From Rhizophagus clarus (Eukaryota; Glomeromycota; Glomeromycetes; Glomerales; Glomeraceae), in the NCBI GenBank assembly GCA_015698045.1, contig BLAL01000274.1:1364001-1428000 (forward strand): DNA of 64,000 nt. Direction: 5' to 3'. The notes under the pieces were generated by a model. It worked only from the letters and a program-made list of their open reading frames with translations. It did no database searches and was not told the DNA's origin. This document shows, piece after piece, positions 25,100-36,047 of this stretch. How positions within the stretch are numbered: position 1 is the stretch's first letter; every line of letters starts with the position of its first letter. The translations under genes were made by a program, and so were the position numbers.

Positions 25100-27797
25100 A
25101 TGACGATTCTGACATATTTTTCACATTTACAGTGTGTTAAGAAAATAATTGCGCAAATAAAAACCTCAATATCTTCACAACTAATAACGTTAGGCAGCTG
25201 AAATTTAATTTATAAAAAGTTCATAATATACTTTATTAAATATTAAAATTTTAATATTTGGTTTTATAGATATTATTTTCTTAAAACTAGTATGAACATA
25301 TTTTTTAAAATGTTTAAAAATTATTATCTCTATTTTTGAATCTATAAATCATTATACACATTAAATTTCTTAACCTCAGTAGTCATAATGGAGCAAAAAT
25401 TGTATGTATTATAAAAAAACATTCCTTTACAACATATTTAATACAATTTTGATGCAATTTGGATCATTGATTTTTGAGAAAATAAATGTAAATGATAATA
25501 TAAAATCGAAATTATTTTTTGTAATAATTTAATTTAGTTTTCTTCGTAACTAATGATTTAAATCACATGAAATTAACTTATTTTTGTTAGGAAACAACAA
25601 TTCTATAAATAAAAAAAATTTGGTTTTAATTTGGACTTTAGTTAATTAGAAATTAAGCAAATAATGTATGCACATGATGATTTGCCGATCCCAACCTATT
25701 CAAATTGAAATTTATCGGATCATTAATTTTTTTAGAATCATAATATTTTAAAGAATTTTTTTTTCTTATATCATTTATAAGGATCTATTGTACGCTAATA
25801 TTCATTATTTTTATGTATTTGTTAGTTTAACCAGTATCATTTAACCAATAGTGTTAATTAATTAAAATTTAGGCATTAATTAATGTTAATTATACTTTTT
25901 TTACCTATTAAGATGAAATTAACAAATATACAATGAAATTTTTTTCTAAATATATTAAATAGAAAGTAAATAACGTGTATTACATTATTTATTTTACAAA
26001 TAAATGCATTATCCCACTATTTTTTTATTTAATCAATTTTATATTACATCGCGCAACTATTTTCTTAACACACTGTATGTATAACGATTTTGTGATTTCT
26101 CAAAACCATGTAATCAACGAATTTGAAAATAATTTCAGAAATGAGAATTCTAAACATAGTAATAAAATCGTATTCACTTGGAATATATTATAAATATCGG
26201 TTTTTTATATATAAAACCGATGAATAACCGGTCGGTCTTGCCAATAACCGAATTCCTATCCGTGTCTAAAAACGTATCATGTGAGTGCCGGCTAACATTA
26301 TAGTAATTTTTGTTCAGAAAATTCAGAAAAGTACTTTATACAGTATATTAAAATCAGGAGACAATTTGGTCATCTCCAAGATCATGTTATACATTATAAT
26401 ATTACATATGCCTACTTTATAGAGCTTAAAATTTTTACTAAGATCATAGAGAAATTGCTACGTCATTTTATTTTTAAATCAAAATTATTAAACTCTCAAA
26501 AACGGATACAAACTCAAATTAAAAAGGATTTATTATTTTTTTTCGTCCAGAGAATCGACATATGTTTTCCTAACATGTAATGATTATTCATTAATTTATT
26601 TAAATTTAATGTAAATCAAGAAGCTTAACTGAGCGTACTTGAGACCAACTACTTTACGTGAAGCTTCGATTATTATCATTATTGCGAGATTAACAATTTT
26701 AATATTTCGCTATAAACTCTCTTTGTAATTTCTCTATGATTTTAAATTACCCAAATTGCTTTAAAACGAAAGAAAGATATTTGAATTAGGTAATTTTTTA
26801 ATTTTTTTGATTCCAGTCGTAATTACTTATTATATTTTGTAATATTACTAATCTGTTATGGTATTTTTTTTTTTTTGCATTTATAAATAATGTTTAAAAT
26901 GATTTAAAATAATTTGTTATTAAAGTATTAAAGTGGTTAATGTTAATTTATAATTATACAGTATTTTATGATTCAATTTAACATCTACTAGAATGAAACT
27001 ACAAATAAAATTTAAATTTATATTAAAAAATATTGTACACTTATACATACGCGTTTTATTTAATAAATATTATTAATTAACAATATCATGGATTGATTTA
27101 TTTGCGTTGAACAAAATTTTATTAATTTAGTAAGGCAAAATTACTACTCCCAAGAATGATTCAAAGGTAATTTATTTTCGGGTTGATTTATTACAATTTA
27201 CTTTCATAATACTTTAACTTATTTGCATAAAAATTACTATCTCTTAAAAAAGAACGATAATTTATTGACCGATATCGACATAAAAAATTAAATATTAGTC
27301 TCGCTCGCATCACTATTTATTGTACCGATAATAAAATAATTTCGTAATTTAATGATAAACTGATCAAACCAATCTGGCTGAACTCATCGTAGTGTGAGCT
27401 GAAATCACTGCCTAATCACGCACGTGATAATTAAGATTCATGCATAAATTTTTTATTATTTCTTCTCTAATTTTTAACTAATTATTTCTTACTGCATACT
27501 GGCTAACGCAATGAATTCAATTATCTAATATCTTTTTCATATGTATTATTGTTATGTTATGACTTTCACTGATCCTGCTAAACTGGGAAAAACTGTCCTG
27601 ATAATTTGAATATCAGGAAGGGTAATCGGAGTCAGGATTCGAGTCATCGAATTTTACGAGAATGTCCAGTAAATTTATAATTAAAAGAAAATACAGTGAA
27701 ATAAATCTTAAATGTAATTATGATGCATATCCATATCCCATTAAATTAAACCAATAATAAATTAATCACAATTCTTGTCTTACAATATGATAATCTT
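25100..27797. other. Long AT-rich intergenic region, no gene seen
   Basis: No supported reading frame. Two scattered open frames (for example near 25,975) are A/T artefacts. No clear TIR pair or tandem array was recognised. Confidence 0.55.
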
Positions 27798-28085
27798 TTA
27801 CTGTAAGTTATTATCATTATGATTTTCGGAAATTGAAATTACTTCTTGTCCATGATAATCTGCTTCCTTTTCATGATTTGTTTCTTGACTTGCTTCCTTT
27901 TCATGACTTGTTTCTTGATTTGCTTCCCGACCATGATTTGTTTCATGTTCATGGTTTGCTTCTTGCCCATAATTTGCTCCTTGTCTATGACTGTAAACTT
28001 CTGTGCTATTACCCCTAGAATTATCATTGCTTGCTGGTATTAATAATACGTTTTTATTGTTCCTGAAGTCTCCTGGTATTAACAT
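27798..28085 (-). CDS. Likely frameshifted cytosolic tail of the cupredoxin-like protein
   Basis: A 95-residue frame begins one base inside the stop of the cupredoxin gene (ATG overlaps TAA as TAATG) in another frame. It is hydrophilic with degenerate NHEKEAxQET repeats and no domain. The composition fits a cytosolic tail of the membrane protein, and its 5' end is open upstream into the cupredoxin frame, so a single-base indel near 28,086-28,095 or a very short alternative splice is more likely than an independent gene. Confidence 0.45.
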   Translation of the reverse strand: MLIPGDFRNNKNVLLIPASNDNSRGNSTEVYSHRQGANYGQEANHEHETNHGREANQETSHEKEASQETNHEKEADYHGQEVISISENHNDNNLQ

Positions 28086-28781
28086 TACATCTTTATTTTA
28101 TTTCTTTTATATGCTTTGTATAGAAAGAAACTTCCTACTGTTAATAAGATACCACTAATCAATGCTCCTACTATCGCGCCAACCATAATTGGTGTATTAC
28201 TGGTATTAGGACTATTAACAACCGTGGGCCCTGCTCCATTTGAAGGAGTTGCCGTATCAGAAGGTGCTTTTTTACCAGGTATAGGAGAACCTGTAACAGG
28301 ATTAGGTACTGGAAAAGCAATACTGGAAGGGTTACCATTAACTATGAGTGTACCATACATACCATTTGCACAATGACCGGGAACACCACAATAAAACCAT
28401 GTTTTTCCAACATTATTAACCGATAAATTTAATACCTTAGGTGCTGTGAATGCATCACTAGAAGAGAAAGCATCAGACTTTATTGACTTTGCGCAAGATC
28501 CTGCTGCATCAGATTCGATAATGCTATGTTTACCGGAAATCCAAGTAAAGATAATCTAATAATTTATTAAATTTTATCTGAATATATATATTTATTATTT
28601 TAAGTTAAAGAAATGAAAAAATGTTTGTTACGCGTACGTTATCTCCAATGTTGGCTGATACTGTTTGTGGGTTGAAAATATTTTCTCCATTTGGTCCACC
28701 AACAACAACATTGATATTCGCCGCGTGAACGTATGCAATAACTCCTAAAAGGAATAAATATACAACAGGAATTTTACTCAT
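28085..28781 (-). CDS. Cupredoxin-like extracellular domain protein with one TM segment
   Basis: Two exons on the minus strand, 28,781-28,632 and 28,555-28,085, with GT...AG borders, give about 206 residues. A signal peptide is evident (MSKIPVVYLFLLGVIAYVHA). Then comes a plastocyanin-like fold: GDNVRIIFTWISGKHSI with a candidate copper His, a Cys after SDAAGSC, and the C-terminal copper-site signature YCGVPGHCANGM (Cys, His and Met ligands all present). A Pro/Ser/Thr linker leads to a TM helix (about 175-197: GAIVGALISGILLTVGSFFL) and a basic stop-transfer. This matches fungal extracellular serine-rich or cupredoxin-like surface proteins; copper binding is inferred. The reading frame ends right after the TM, but the following frame looks like its cytosolic tail (next entry). 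Confidence 0.85.
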
Positions 28782-29063
28782 TTTAATTAAATTTTTATAT
28801 TGAAAGTGTGAAATAAAAATTTTTATTTTAATTTTTTGAGGAGTTAATAAATTTTCTTATATATTTCAGGACCTCAAATAATGTAATCACGTAGAATGAA
28901 TTCATCAAATTAATTAATACACTATGTAGATCCGGAGGCATTGAATAATTTCCGGCCTGAAGAGAAATGTTTAACAAATCATAAATTTGGTCAATCTCTT
29001 ATTATTAACTATTTATGTACAACATGTGTAAAGATTAATGATAATAAGTAACACTTATAATTC
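28782..29063. other. Upstream region of the cupredoxin gene, to the element's target site
   Basis: A/T-rich, promoter side of the minus-strand cupredoxin gene. It ends with TAATTC (29,058-29,063), the target duplication of the large element. Confidence 0.5.
29058..29063 (+). repeat. Left target-site duplication (TAATTC)
   Basis: Identical to 43,486-43,491, immediately outside the TATGACCCGCC terminus. Two more matching bases (TA) precede it on each side. Confidence 0.85.
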
Positions 29064-29281
29064 TATGACCCGCCGTTCTGATCAAAAGTCTAGTATTAAA
29101 TACTAGATAAATCTAGTATGAAATGGATAAATCTAGTATAAAATATAGATAAATCTGGTATAGAATATAGATTTATCTATTTCATACTAGATTTATCTAT
29201 ATTTTATACTAGATTTTCCTATATTTTATGTTAGATGAGTCGATATTTTATACTAGATCAGATCTATATTTATATAGATCG

Positions 29282-30903
29282 CCTATATTTTATACTGGAC
29301 TAATTTGCTAAGCTTCACCGGCATGATTATCACACCTACTGTAAATCGGAATTTTTGTTTATCTGTTATTTGTAATATATAAATAATTATTTTTAATAAA
29401 TCAAATGAAAAAACTCTTTTTTATCTGTATTCAGTGAATAAACTTAAAAAATACATCAGTATACTGATTAAATTTTAAAATTTTCTTGATGGATAATGCA
29501 AAAACTCATTATTATTATATATATTTATTTATTATTATAGCTAAAACTTTTGTTAAAATGCAAATCAATCTTTCTCCAAAATTATTAAATGACTTAGAAG
29601 AGTTCAGACAACAGGCATTAAGATGTGTGAACGATGCCACTTTTGCATTAAATAATCTTAGAGATATATAATTTGTAAAATTCTTGCACAAAGTGTCACG
29701 GGAAAGGAATGATTTTTCTGATAATCCTTTTTATGTGCATAAATTGTCAGAGTATCTTCTTTAAGTTTAATTATAAAATAGGAGAAGCCCCATAGTAAAA
29801 ATGATTAGTACAGATTTTTTTGTATACAAGCTATTTTGAATACTTTCCTGATCTGACATCCCAAAATAGATGATATAAAAAATATTAATAAATTAAATTT
29901 TTACACTGATAATGTGATCAAATTCTTTAAGAAATTTTCAAATTCGTGATTGTAATTTTATAAAGATACCTCTAAAGAATTAAATTTTGTTGACAAAAAT
30001 TACAAATAATTGATGGAACATGAGAAATTAAAATTTTCATGACAGCAATTTTAATTATAAATTTATTAATAAACTGGGAATTTTGAAATTTGTTACAGAA
30101 AATTTGTCCTAATTAGTCATTTTTATTAATGAGCTTCTCCTATGTTTGTGATTAAACTTATTGTAGACACCCTAACATACTGTAAATAGGACAATTACTG
30201 CTTAATGTTGCGCAGATAGACAGGTGATAATCATGCTGGTGAAGCTTAGCAACCCTATAAAAAATAAATGTACGGAAAATATTATCAAAAATGTCTGGAA
30301 AATGTCTGGAATAAATCTGATGTGTCCGGAAAATGTCCACTTTTTTGTCACATGTCTGACACACTTCTGATACTTAAAATTTTGACATGTCCTAACTTTA
30401 TCCAGAATTTGTCCAGTATTTGTTCAGTATAAAATTTTGGACAAATTCTGGACAGTAAAACCTGGACAAATTCTGGACATAGTAAAAAAACCAGATAGAC
30501 AAATTCCGGACATGAAAAAGTTCAGGACAAATTCTGGATACTATTTCCAAAAAAGGATAAATTAATTTTGTAAAAAAATGCAAAAAGCACAAAACTGACA
30601 TTCAAAATCTTTTCTGTCGTACTAATTAAAATTGCAGAGCAGGCAAAAATACTATAATCTATGATATAAAAATTTTGGGTTAAGGAATAATGATAATCAT
30701 CTATCCATTGATCATCTTTTGTGGCAAAATTTTACGAAAATACATTTCTGGACAATTTCAGGACAAATTCCTAATATCCCGAAAATGCAGTGTTTTCAGA
30801 ACAGTTTCTGGACAATTATTTAGACAATTTTCCGGACATTTTCTGGACATTATCTGGACACTTATTTTTTATAGGGCAAATTAGTCCGGTATAAAATATA
30901 GGG
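29282..30903. mobile_element. Nested inverted-repeat insert A in the left TIR
   Basis: TIRs of about 55 bp: left CCTATATTTTATACTGGACT..., continuing AATTTGCTAAGCTTCACCGG, and the inverse at the right (CCGGTGAAGCTTAGC with one difference, then, after insert B, AAATTAGTCCGGTATAAAAT). It contains no credible gene; short frames near 29,486 are A/T artefacts. It is itself broken near its right end by insert B. Confidence 0.75.
30252..30877. mobile_element. Insert B, CCCTATAAAAAATAA element with GTCCGG repeats
   Basis: Ends CCCTATAAAAAATAA and TTATTTTTTATAGGG are exact inverses, flanked by CAA on both sides (a probable 3-bp duplication). The interior is crowded with TCTGGACA/GTCCGGAAAATGTC words in both orientations. 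Related ends occur at 5,463 and about 14,130. It lies inside insert A close to that element's right end. Confidence 0.75.
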
Positions 30904-31059
30904 CAATCTACATTAAAATATAGATCTGAGTCATCGATGCCGGGCTACGCCCAGCAGAGGCTAAAGCCTCTAAACATCCCCCCTCCGTGGGTAAACCCTA
31001 CCAGATCCCCTTCCAGTTAGGCTCCAGCACCTTACGGCGCATCTCTAACAATACCATGG

Positions 31060-31290
31060 ATAAATACCATACCTCCATCTGTTCTGATCTGTTCCATACA
31101 TCTGTTCTATACAAATATACTAAGAACAAAGTAAAAACAAAGAATAAAGAAGAAATAAGGATATGGAACAGATGGAACAGATGGAATAGATAAAATAAAA
31201 AAAAAATCAGATCACCTTTCCCAGAAAAAACTTTTAAAATTCGGGTACCTGATCCGTTCCATTCGTTCCAATCTGTTCCGTCCACAAGAA
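31060..31290. repeat. GGAACAGAT iterons in the left TIR
   Basis: Repeated GGAACAGAT/ATCTGTTCC words: a tandem trio near 31,165-31,190 and dispersed inverted copies near 31,080-31,105 and 31,250-31,295. A mirrored set lies at 42,950-43,170. Such iterated sites near element ends commonly bind replication or transposition proteins; that role is inferred. Confidence 0.65.
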
Positions 31291-31511
31291 CAGATCCAAA
31301 TGCCTCACCAAGCCCAATACGATATGTGAAAAATACCCCAATACCTAGTATGATCCCCTATATATACCCCCCATACCATCTTCATATTAGTCATCGATAT
31401 TGGGCTATGCCTAAAAAGTGGCAATATTACAGGACCTATCCATAGAATACCGTACCTGAAAAAAATTGTAATTAAAGATAAGGGTATAATAAAGTAAATC
31501 ATATAATAAAT

Positions 31512-31546
31512 ATTCGAAATTAAACATATCCATTATATACTAAAAA
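31512..31546 (+). promoter_or_regulatory. TIR-resident promoter box
   Basis: ATTCGAAATTAAACATATCC then ATTATATACTAAAA, just before the ATG at 31,547. It resembles boxes at 31,696 and 36,661 within the element and is duplicated by the TIR in front of the gene at 42,691. Confidence 0.5.
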
Positions 31547-31666
31547 ATGTATACTGACATTGCTACAATCTTAGATAAATCCCCAGAGTGGGTAGAAAAC
31601 TGGCTAAATACTCCAATCAAGGAAACTGGCCACAATCTAATAAACATTTATAATAATACAAAATAG
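31547..31666 (+). pseudogene. Truncated left-TIR copy of the terminal gene
   Basis: 39 codons: the first 30 (MYTDIATILDKSPEWVENWL and on to ETGHN) are identical to the start of the minus-strand gene at 42,691, then the TIR ends and the frame runs into nine unrelated codons and TAG. It is a by-product of the TIR boundary falling inside the gene, though a short peptide could be made. Confidence 0.75.
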
Positions 31667-31695
31667 GTTATATTTTTTTTTTGAAAAACCTTAAA

Positions 31696-31725
31696 ATCGT
31701 AATTAAACATAGTCGATATATAGGT
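31696..31725 (+). promoter_or_regulatory. Element promoter box before the helicase gene
   Basis: ATCGTAATTAAACATAGTCG then ATATATAGG, 82 bp upstream of the helicase ATG. Nearly the same string (ATCGTAATTGAATATAGCC) sits 44 bp upstream of the 194-aa gene. It looks like an element-specific promoter motif. Confidence 0.5.
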
Positions 31726-31777
31726 ATCAAAAAAAAAATAAATTAAACAAAACTTCTACTAAAGTATCTAACTAACA

Positions 31778-34108
31778 ATGAGTAATCAAGTAGTAATCTC
31801 AAAATTCGGTGAATCTAAAGTAGCATATAGTATTGATATACTAAAACAGCTTATCAAAGAGGCAAACAGTTTAGATAACATTACAAAAGCAAAGCAATAT
31901 ATTTGCAGTTACTTTATTCTCTGTTCCAATCCACATGGTGTATTTATGTGGCGACCTGATATTAAGAATTTTGAGCATATTCCCATGAAAAATATTAGTA
32001 TGCTCATTCGTCCTATAACTAAAACCTTCTTTAAGCAATCTAATTCCGAACATCCTCCAACGAAGACAGAATTTAACATTGCCAAATGGTTTATATATGA
32101 TAATTCTTCAACATGCGTAGCAACTTGTGATCCTGTAAAGCAACGTATTTATAAAATTCAAGGTCAACTCTATCTTAATATTTTCCCAGGGTTCTTACAC
32201 CAATTACGTCCTTTAACAGACTTTTCAGCCAATATTCATCAGGCAGTCAAAATCATATTTACTCATATTCGGGATGTCTGGTGTTCAGGAGATTGGAATG
32301 TAACTGAATACATTATCAAATGGTTTGCTGGTATGGCTACTGGTAGAAAAATGTATTCGATTCTTTATCTTAAATCAGGTCAAGGCTGGGGTAAAGGTAT
32401 TATAACTGATTTTATCCAGCGTTATGTTTTAGGTACTCAGCTAGTCTATAAGACGAGCGATCCTGAAACAATTTTGGGTAGTTTTAACGGGCAATTATTA
32501 GGTAAAGTACTCCTTTTACTTGAAGAAATGCCAACAGAAAAAAGCCAATGGAATTCATTATATCGCGCTCTTAAAGATAAAGTTACTAGCGATACTATTG
32601 AAATTCATGAAAAATATAAAACACCTACCCAATATAAAAACTTTATGTCTACTATCGTTCTCACTAATGAAAATGCTCTTAGAGTTGAGAATGATGATAG
32701 ACGAACAGTTTTCCTAGACGTCTCACCTGCTCGAAAAGGAGATTTGCAATATTTCAAACGGTTAGGTGATGCAATGAAATATCCAGGAGTGGGTGAGGCC
32801 TTTTATGCTTACTTTAAAGCTATTGCCAATAAATATCCAGATTTTAATGGCAACCCACCTCCTATGACTGCATCTAAGCAAGAGCATATCGTATCTACTC
32901 TTCCACCTTTGTTTCAATTTATAAAGGAGACGTATATAGCAAAGGCTGATTATACTACTACATCCTTACCAGTTCACATATTATACGCCACCTATACGAG
33001 TTACTATGAAAATAGAAGAATTACACCCTTATCTAAAGTTGTGGTTGCAAGAACATTATCAAGTGAGCTAAATATGACTAGCAACTTAGTTTATATTGAT
33101 GGAAAGCGTACTAGAGTTTACAACTTATCTAGAGAAACTTTATACAAGAAATATCTTAGCAATAACTGGATTCATGAAACTGATGAGATTGATATCGAGG
33201 GGATTGATATCTCTAAGAAATCCATATCTGACTCCAAAGCTCTCGATCAGTTCTTAGCACAAATTGGAGCTGATATACCAAATAAGCAAAAGAAAAGTCC
33301 ACCACCAGTTCCTCCAAAGCCAGTATATCTAAAGGTAGAAGTGGAAGAAGAAGCGACTTCTCCACCTTCTGAATCCACCGCTTCAGAATCTGTTGAAAAC
33401 CTAATAGATAACTTCATAACAGAACTAATTACTCTTATACCACCTTCGGCTAAGTCAGAGGAAGAACCAGAGATAAAGTCAGAACCATACGTAATACCTG
33501 GTCCTTCTATACCAGCTGAACCGTCTATATCACAAGAAGTACCAAAGCAAGACCCAAAGTCAGTTCAGAAAGCTAATCCTGATCCTATGCCTAAAATGAA
33601 TACCGCCAAATATGGGGAATGGATAGATAGACATAAATATGACCACATAAAGCCCTGGTACAAGAATTCTCGTGATGATATGATAAATGAGCTATATTCT
33701 GTATCCCTAGAATGCTGGGCTAAATATATGGATGAAGAAGCTCAATATGACTGGGAATTACTCCTAGCCGAATTGGAAGAATTTGATAAAATTGCAAGAA
33801 GAGATAATCTGTATCTTGTCCAATTTGGTGATGCCATAGATAAGCTAAAAGAATGGATCAAATACAATGATGAGGTGGATAGGCACATAAAATGCGTAGA
33901 ACTTGCTGACTATCTAAGAAAATACATTGAGAATAAGGAAACCGTATTTGTAGAACCTCCTTCTGGCTATAAAGTTGCAAAATTACAACCACAGATAATA
34001 GAATGCCATAGCACAATAAATGAACTTGAATGTATAGAGGCCAATGGTGAGGAATGCGAATCTGATTATGACGAAGATGGCTTATATGATGAAATTGATC
34101 AAATATAA
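31778..34108 (+). CDS. SF3 helicase (D5/DUF5906-like), replication protein
   Basis: 776 residues. The ATPase core has Walker A SGQGWGKG (K206), Walker B VLLLLEE (E249-E250), motif C VLTNEN (N297) and a downstream DDRRTVFLDV, an arrangement typical of superfamily-3 helicases of the poxvirus D5/phage primase-helicase (DUF5906-like) group. The residue after the Walker lysine is Gly rather than Ser/Thr. The N-terminal 190 residues have no primase motifs I can recognise. A Pro/Glu/Ser-rich spacer (about 500-605) leads to a charged helical C-terminal domain. Expected role: DNA unwinding during element replication alongside the polymerase encoded 76 bp downstream on the same strand. Start chosen at the first ATG after the promoter box. 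Confidence 0.87.
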   Translation: MSNQVVISKFGESKVAYSIDILKQLIKEANSLDNITKAKQYICSYFILCSNPHGVFMWRPDIKNFEHIPMKNISMLIRPITKTFFKQSNSEHPPTKTEFNIAKWFIYDNSSTCVATCDPVKQRIYKIQGQLYLNIFPGFLHQLRPLTDFSANIHQAVKIIFTHIRDVWCSGDWNVTEYIIKWFAGMATGRKMYSILYLKSGQGWGKGIITDFIQRYVLGTQLVYKTSDPETILGSFNGQLLGKVLLLLEEMPTEKSQWNSLYRALKDKVTSDTIEIHEKYKTPTQYKNFMSTIVLTNENALRVENDDRRTVFLDVSPARKGDLQYFKRLGDAMKYPGVGEAFYAYFKAIANKYPDFNGNPPPMTASKQEHIVSTLPPLFQFIKETYIAKADYTTTSLPVHILYATYTSYYENRRITPLSKVVVARTLSSELNMTSNLVYIDGKRTRVYNLSRETLYKKYLSNNWIHETDEIDIEGIDISKKSISDSKALDQFLAQIGADIPNKQKKSPPPVPPKPVYLKVEVEEEATSPPSESTASESVENLIDNFITELITLIPPSAKSEEEPEIKSEPYVIPGPSIPAEPSISQEVPKQDPKSVQKANPDPMPKMNTAKYGEWIDRHKYDHIKPWYKNSRDDMINELYSVSLECWAKYMDEEAQYDWELLLAELEEFDKIARRDNLYLVQFGDAIDKLKEWIKYNDEVDRHIKCVELADYLRKYIENKETVFVEPPSGYKVAKLQPQIIECHSTINELECIEANGEECESDYDEDGLYDEIDQI

Positions 34109-34184
34109 GGGTTAGTTATTTTATTTTTTTCAAATATAGTAACGAAAAATTAGCAATTAAATAAATACTATATATTTCAAAGAA

Positions 34185-36011
34185 ATGTTATCAAGACTAG
34201 TTCGTCATTTACCAAATAGGCCAGATATCATAGAAGTTAAGTATAGTGGCCGTTCGTTCTCTAGAGGAGGGATAGCAAATCTCGATCAAAAACTTAAAGC
34301 CCGATATCCAGGCAAACAATTTCAAATCCTACTTCCTTATGAGAATTGGAAGCCTGGTCAATGGACTACAAATGGAGAAGACGCAAACCTTTTCTCTCTA
34401 CTTGATCACTATGATGCGAGTCAATTGCCACCTGACGGGGGTGATCCAGAGCGATTTGATAACTTTATCATTTATATGAGGGATTCACCGGCAGTATCAG
34501 GTGGATGTGGCGATACAAATGATTGTCTTTATCAGTGCTTAAAAATGGCTTATGGCTCTTATTCAAATATGCCTCAAGCTATTGAAAAGCCTGAGTATAT
34601 TAAGAATATCCTGAACCTTACACGGGATGATCCTATTCCCATTGCCTGTATTGAAAAAATAGAACGATTAGCTCGAAGTATTGCTATCAATGTTGTAGGT
34701 GATCATACCTATATCTCTAAGAGTCCAGCACAAAGAAGAATAACCCTTACTCTCACTAATGGACATTATTCCCTCGCTCTTAATCCAGATAGAAAACATC
34801 CCAGCTTTGAATGTAAAAGGCCAAAAAAGCCTATAACTTATCGGGAGAATGAAGTAAATGATATAGTTGAAATGGTTAACAAGTCTATTACCGTCCAGCA
34901 ATTTCAAAAACTTAAGTTTAGCAAAAACTACTCCTTCATTCTAGCTAAACGTCAAGAATCATTAGAAAAGGCATATATCAGAATTAATGCTGAACGAGAT
35001 GCCTTTTTACAGGAGACGAAAAAGCTAGGCATCCCAATTGATATATCATTACTTGATTGGAACATAAAGAAAACGGCTTTATGGTTATTCGAAAAATTAA
35101 GTGTAGGTATTTCTGCTAATGAACCTCTTGATGCGCTTGAAGCACAATGGATAAGTAAAGCAATGATGGGAGGGATTATCTGGGCACAAAATAACTGGAA
35201 AGGATATGGAAGAAGTTACAATAAAACAAGTCTTTATCCTAGTATTCAGCAATCAGCTTTAAACTTTCCTATCGGTAAAGGTAAGTTTCAGATTTTAAAA
35301 GACTTTACTAACCATCGAGGATATAGCCATTTTGGAATATTTCGTGCAAGTATTGAAAAAAAGGATACCCCACTATTTCGATATAATTATCATAATGTAT
35401 ATACTCATATTGATCTTACACGTGCCAGAGCTCTTGGTCTCCAAGTTACATTAATTCAGGATGGAGTCTCTAATGCTCTTATTTATGAAAAAGAAACTCG
35501 AATTCGAGGCAGTGTAGTCTTTGGAGAGTATGTAGATTTTCTCTTAAAAATTAAAAATCAAGGTGGTATCGCTAGCCAAGTAGCTAAAAGAATTCTTAAT
35601 ACACTATGGGGCGCACTTTGCCAAAGAAAGAAAACATACAAGACTCTTACAACATCGAGTAAGTCTTTTGACTTTCCAGATGGTGAGGTATTAGACTCGA
35701 TTGTACCAATAGGAGAAGAGCAGTGGAGATTCCAGTTTACGAATCCAGGTAATCCCTTTAAAGGTGAATACCCTAGAATTGCTCCATTCCTTCTAGCACA
35801 TGGTCGAAAGTTTATTTCTGAAATGGTACAACCCTATGTGGATAAAGTCAGACGTATTCATACTGATGGGTTCATTCTAGAAGAAGACGTTAACTCTTCT
35901 CCTCTTATAGCCTGTGCTAAAGATGCATTTAAGACTCTAAAAGCTCTAAAATTCGAAAAAGAAGGAGAGTGTCATGTAAAAAATGCCAACCAAGTGGTAT
36001 GGACCGTATAA
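34185..36011 (+). CDS. Divergent family-B DNA polymerase with N-terminal OTU-like domain
   Basis: 608 residues. C-terminal polymerase palm: motif A YNKTSLYPSI (345-354), motif B KRILNTLWG (468-476), motif C IHTDGF (558-563), with spacing as in protein-primed-type family-B enzymes. Motif A has Asn346 where the metal-binding Asp is expected, and motif C reads HTD instead of DTD; only D561 remains, so activity is uncertain. No 3'-5' exonuclease motifs are visible. Instead, residues 106-200 contain GCGDTNDCLYQCL (C114) and NGHYSLAL (H194), the Cys...His pattern of OTU-type cysteine proteases. At 608 residues it is much shorter than Polinton polymerases (over 1000). Probable role: replication of the element, or a structural or maturation role if catalysis is lost. 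Confidence 0.75.
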   Translation: MLSRLVRHLPNRPDIIEVKYSGRSFSRGGIANLDQKLKARYPGKQFQILLPYENWKPGQWTTNGEDANLFSLLDHYDASQLPPDGGDPERFDNFIIYMRDSPAVSGGCGDTNDCLYQCLKMAYGSYSNMPQAIEKPEYIKNILNLTRDDPIPIACIEKIERLARSIAINVVGDHTYISKSPAQRRITLTLTNGHYSLALNPDRKHPSFECKRPKKPITYRENEVNDIVEMVNKSITVQQFQKLKFSKNYSFILAKRQESLEKAYIRINAERDAFLQETKKLGIPIDISLLDWNIKKTALWLFEKLSVGISANEPLDALEAQWISKAMMGGIIWAQNNWKGYGRSYNKTSLYPSIQQSALNFPIGKGKFQILKDFTNHRGYSHFGIFRASIEKKDTPLFRYNYHNVYTHIDLTRARALGLQVTLIQDGVSNALIYEKETRIRGSVVFGEYVDFLLKIKNQGGIASQVAKRILNTLWGALCQRKKTYKTLTTSSKSFDFPDGEVLDSIVPIGEEQWRFQFTNPGNPFKGEYPRIAPFLLAHGRKFISEMVQPYVDKVRRIHTDGFILEEDVNSSPLIACAKDAFKTLKALKFEKEGECHVKNANQVVWTV

Positions 36012-36047
36012 TTAAATATTTTTTTCCTTAGATGTAGAAGTACAAAG

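Larger units (their letters stand above)
29064..31636. repeat. Left terminal inverted repeat, split
   Basis: Outer part 29,064-29,281 and inner part 30,904-31,636 are the inverse of 42,602-43,485. The outer part is made of short palindromic words (TCTAGTATAAAATATAGAT and its inverse). The inner part holds GGAACAGAT iterons, the GCCGGGCTACGCCCAGC hairpin near 30,941, and the promoter and first 30 codons of the terminal gene. The gap is a nested insertion. Confidence 0.85.

Noticed and set aside
31305..31502. Small membrane-protein gene in both TIRs (also 42,736-43,116)
   Set aside because: The frame is hydrophobic by composition, differs in extent between the arms, and overlaps iterons and promoter; no homology or start context supports it.
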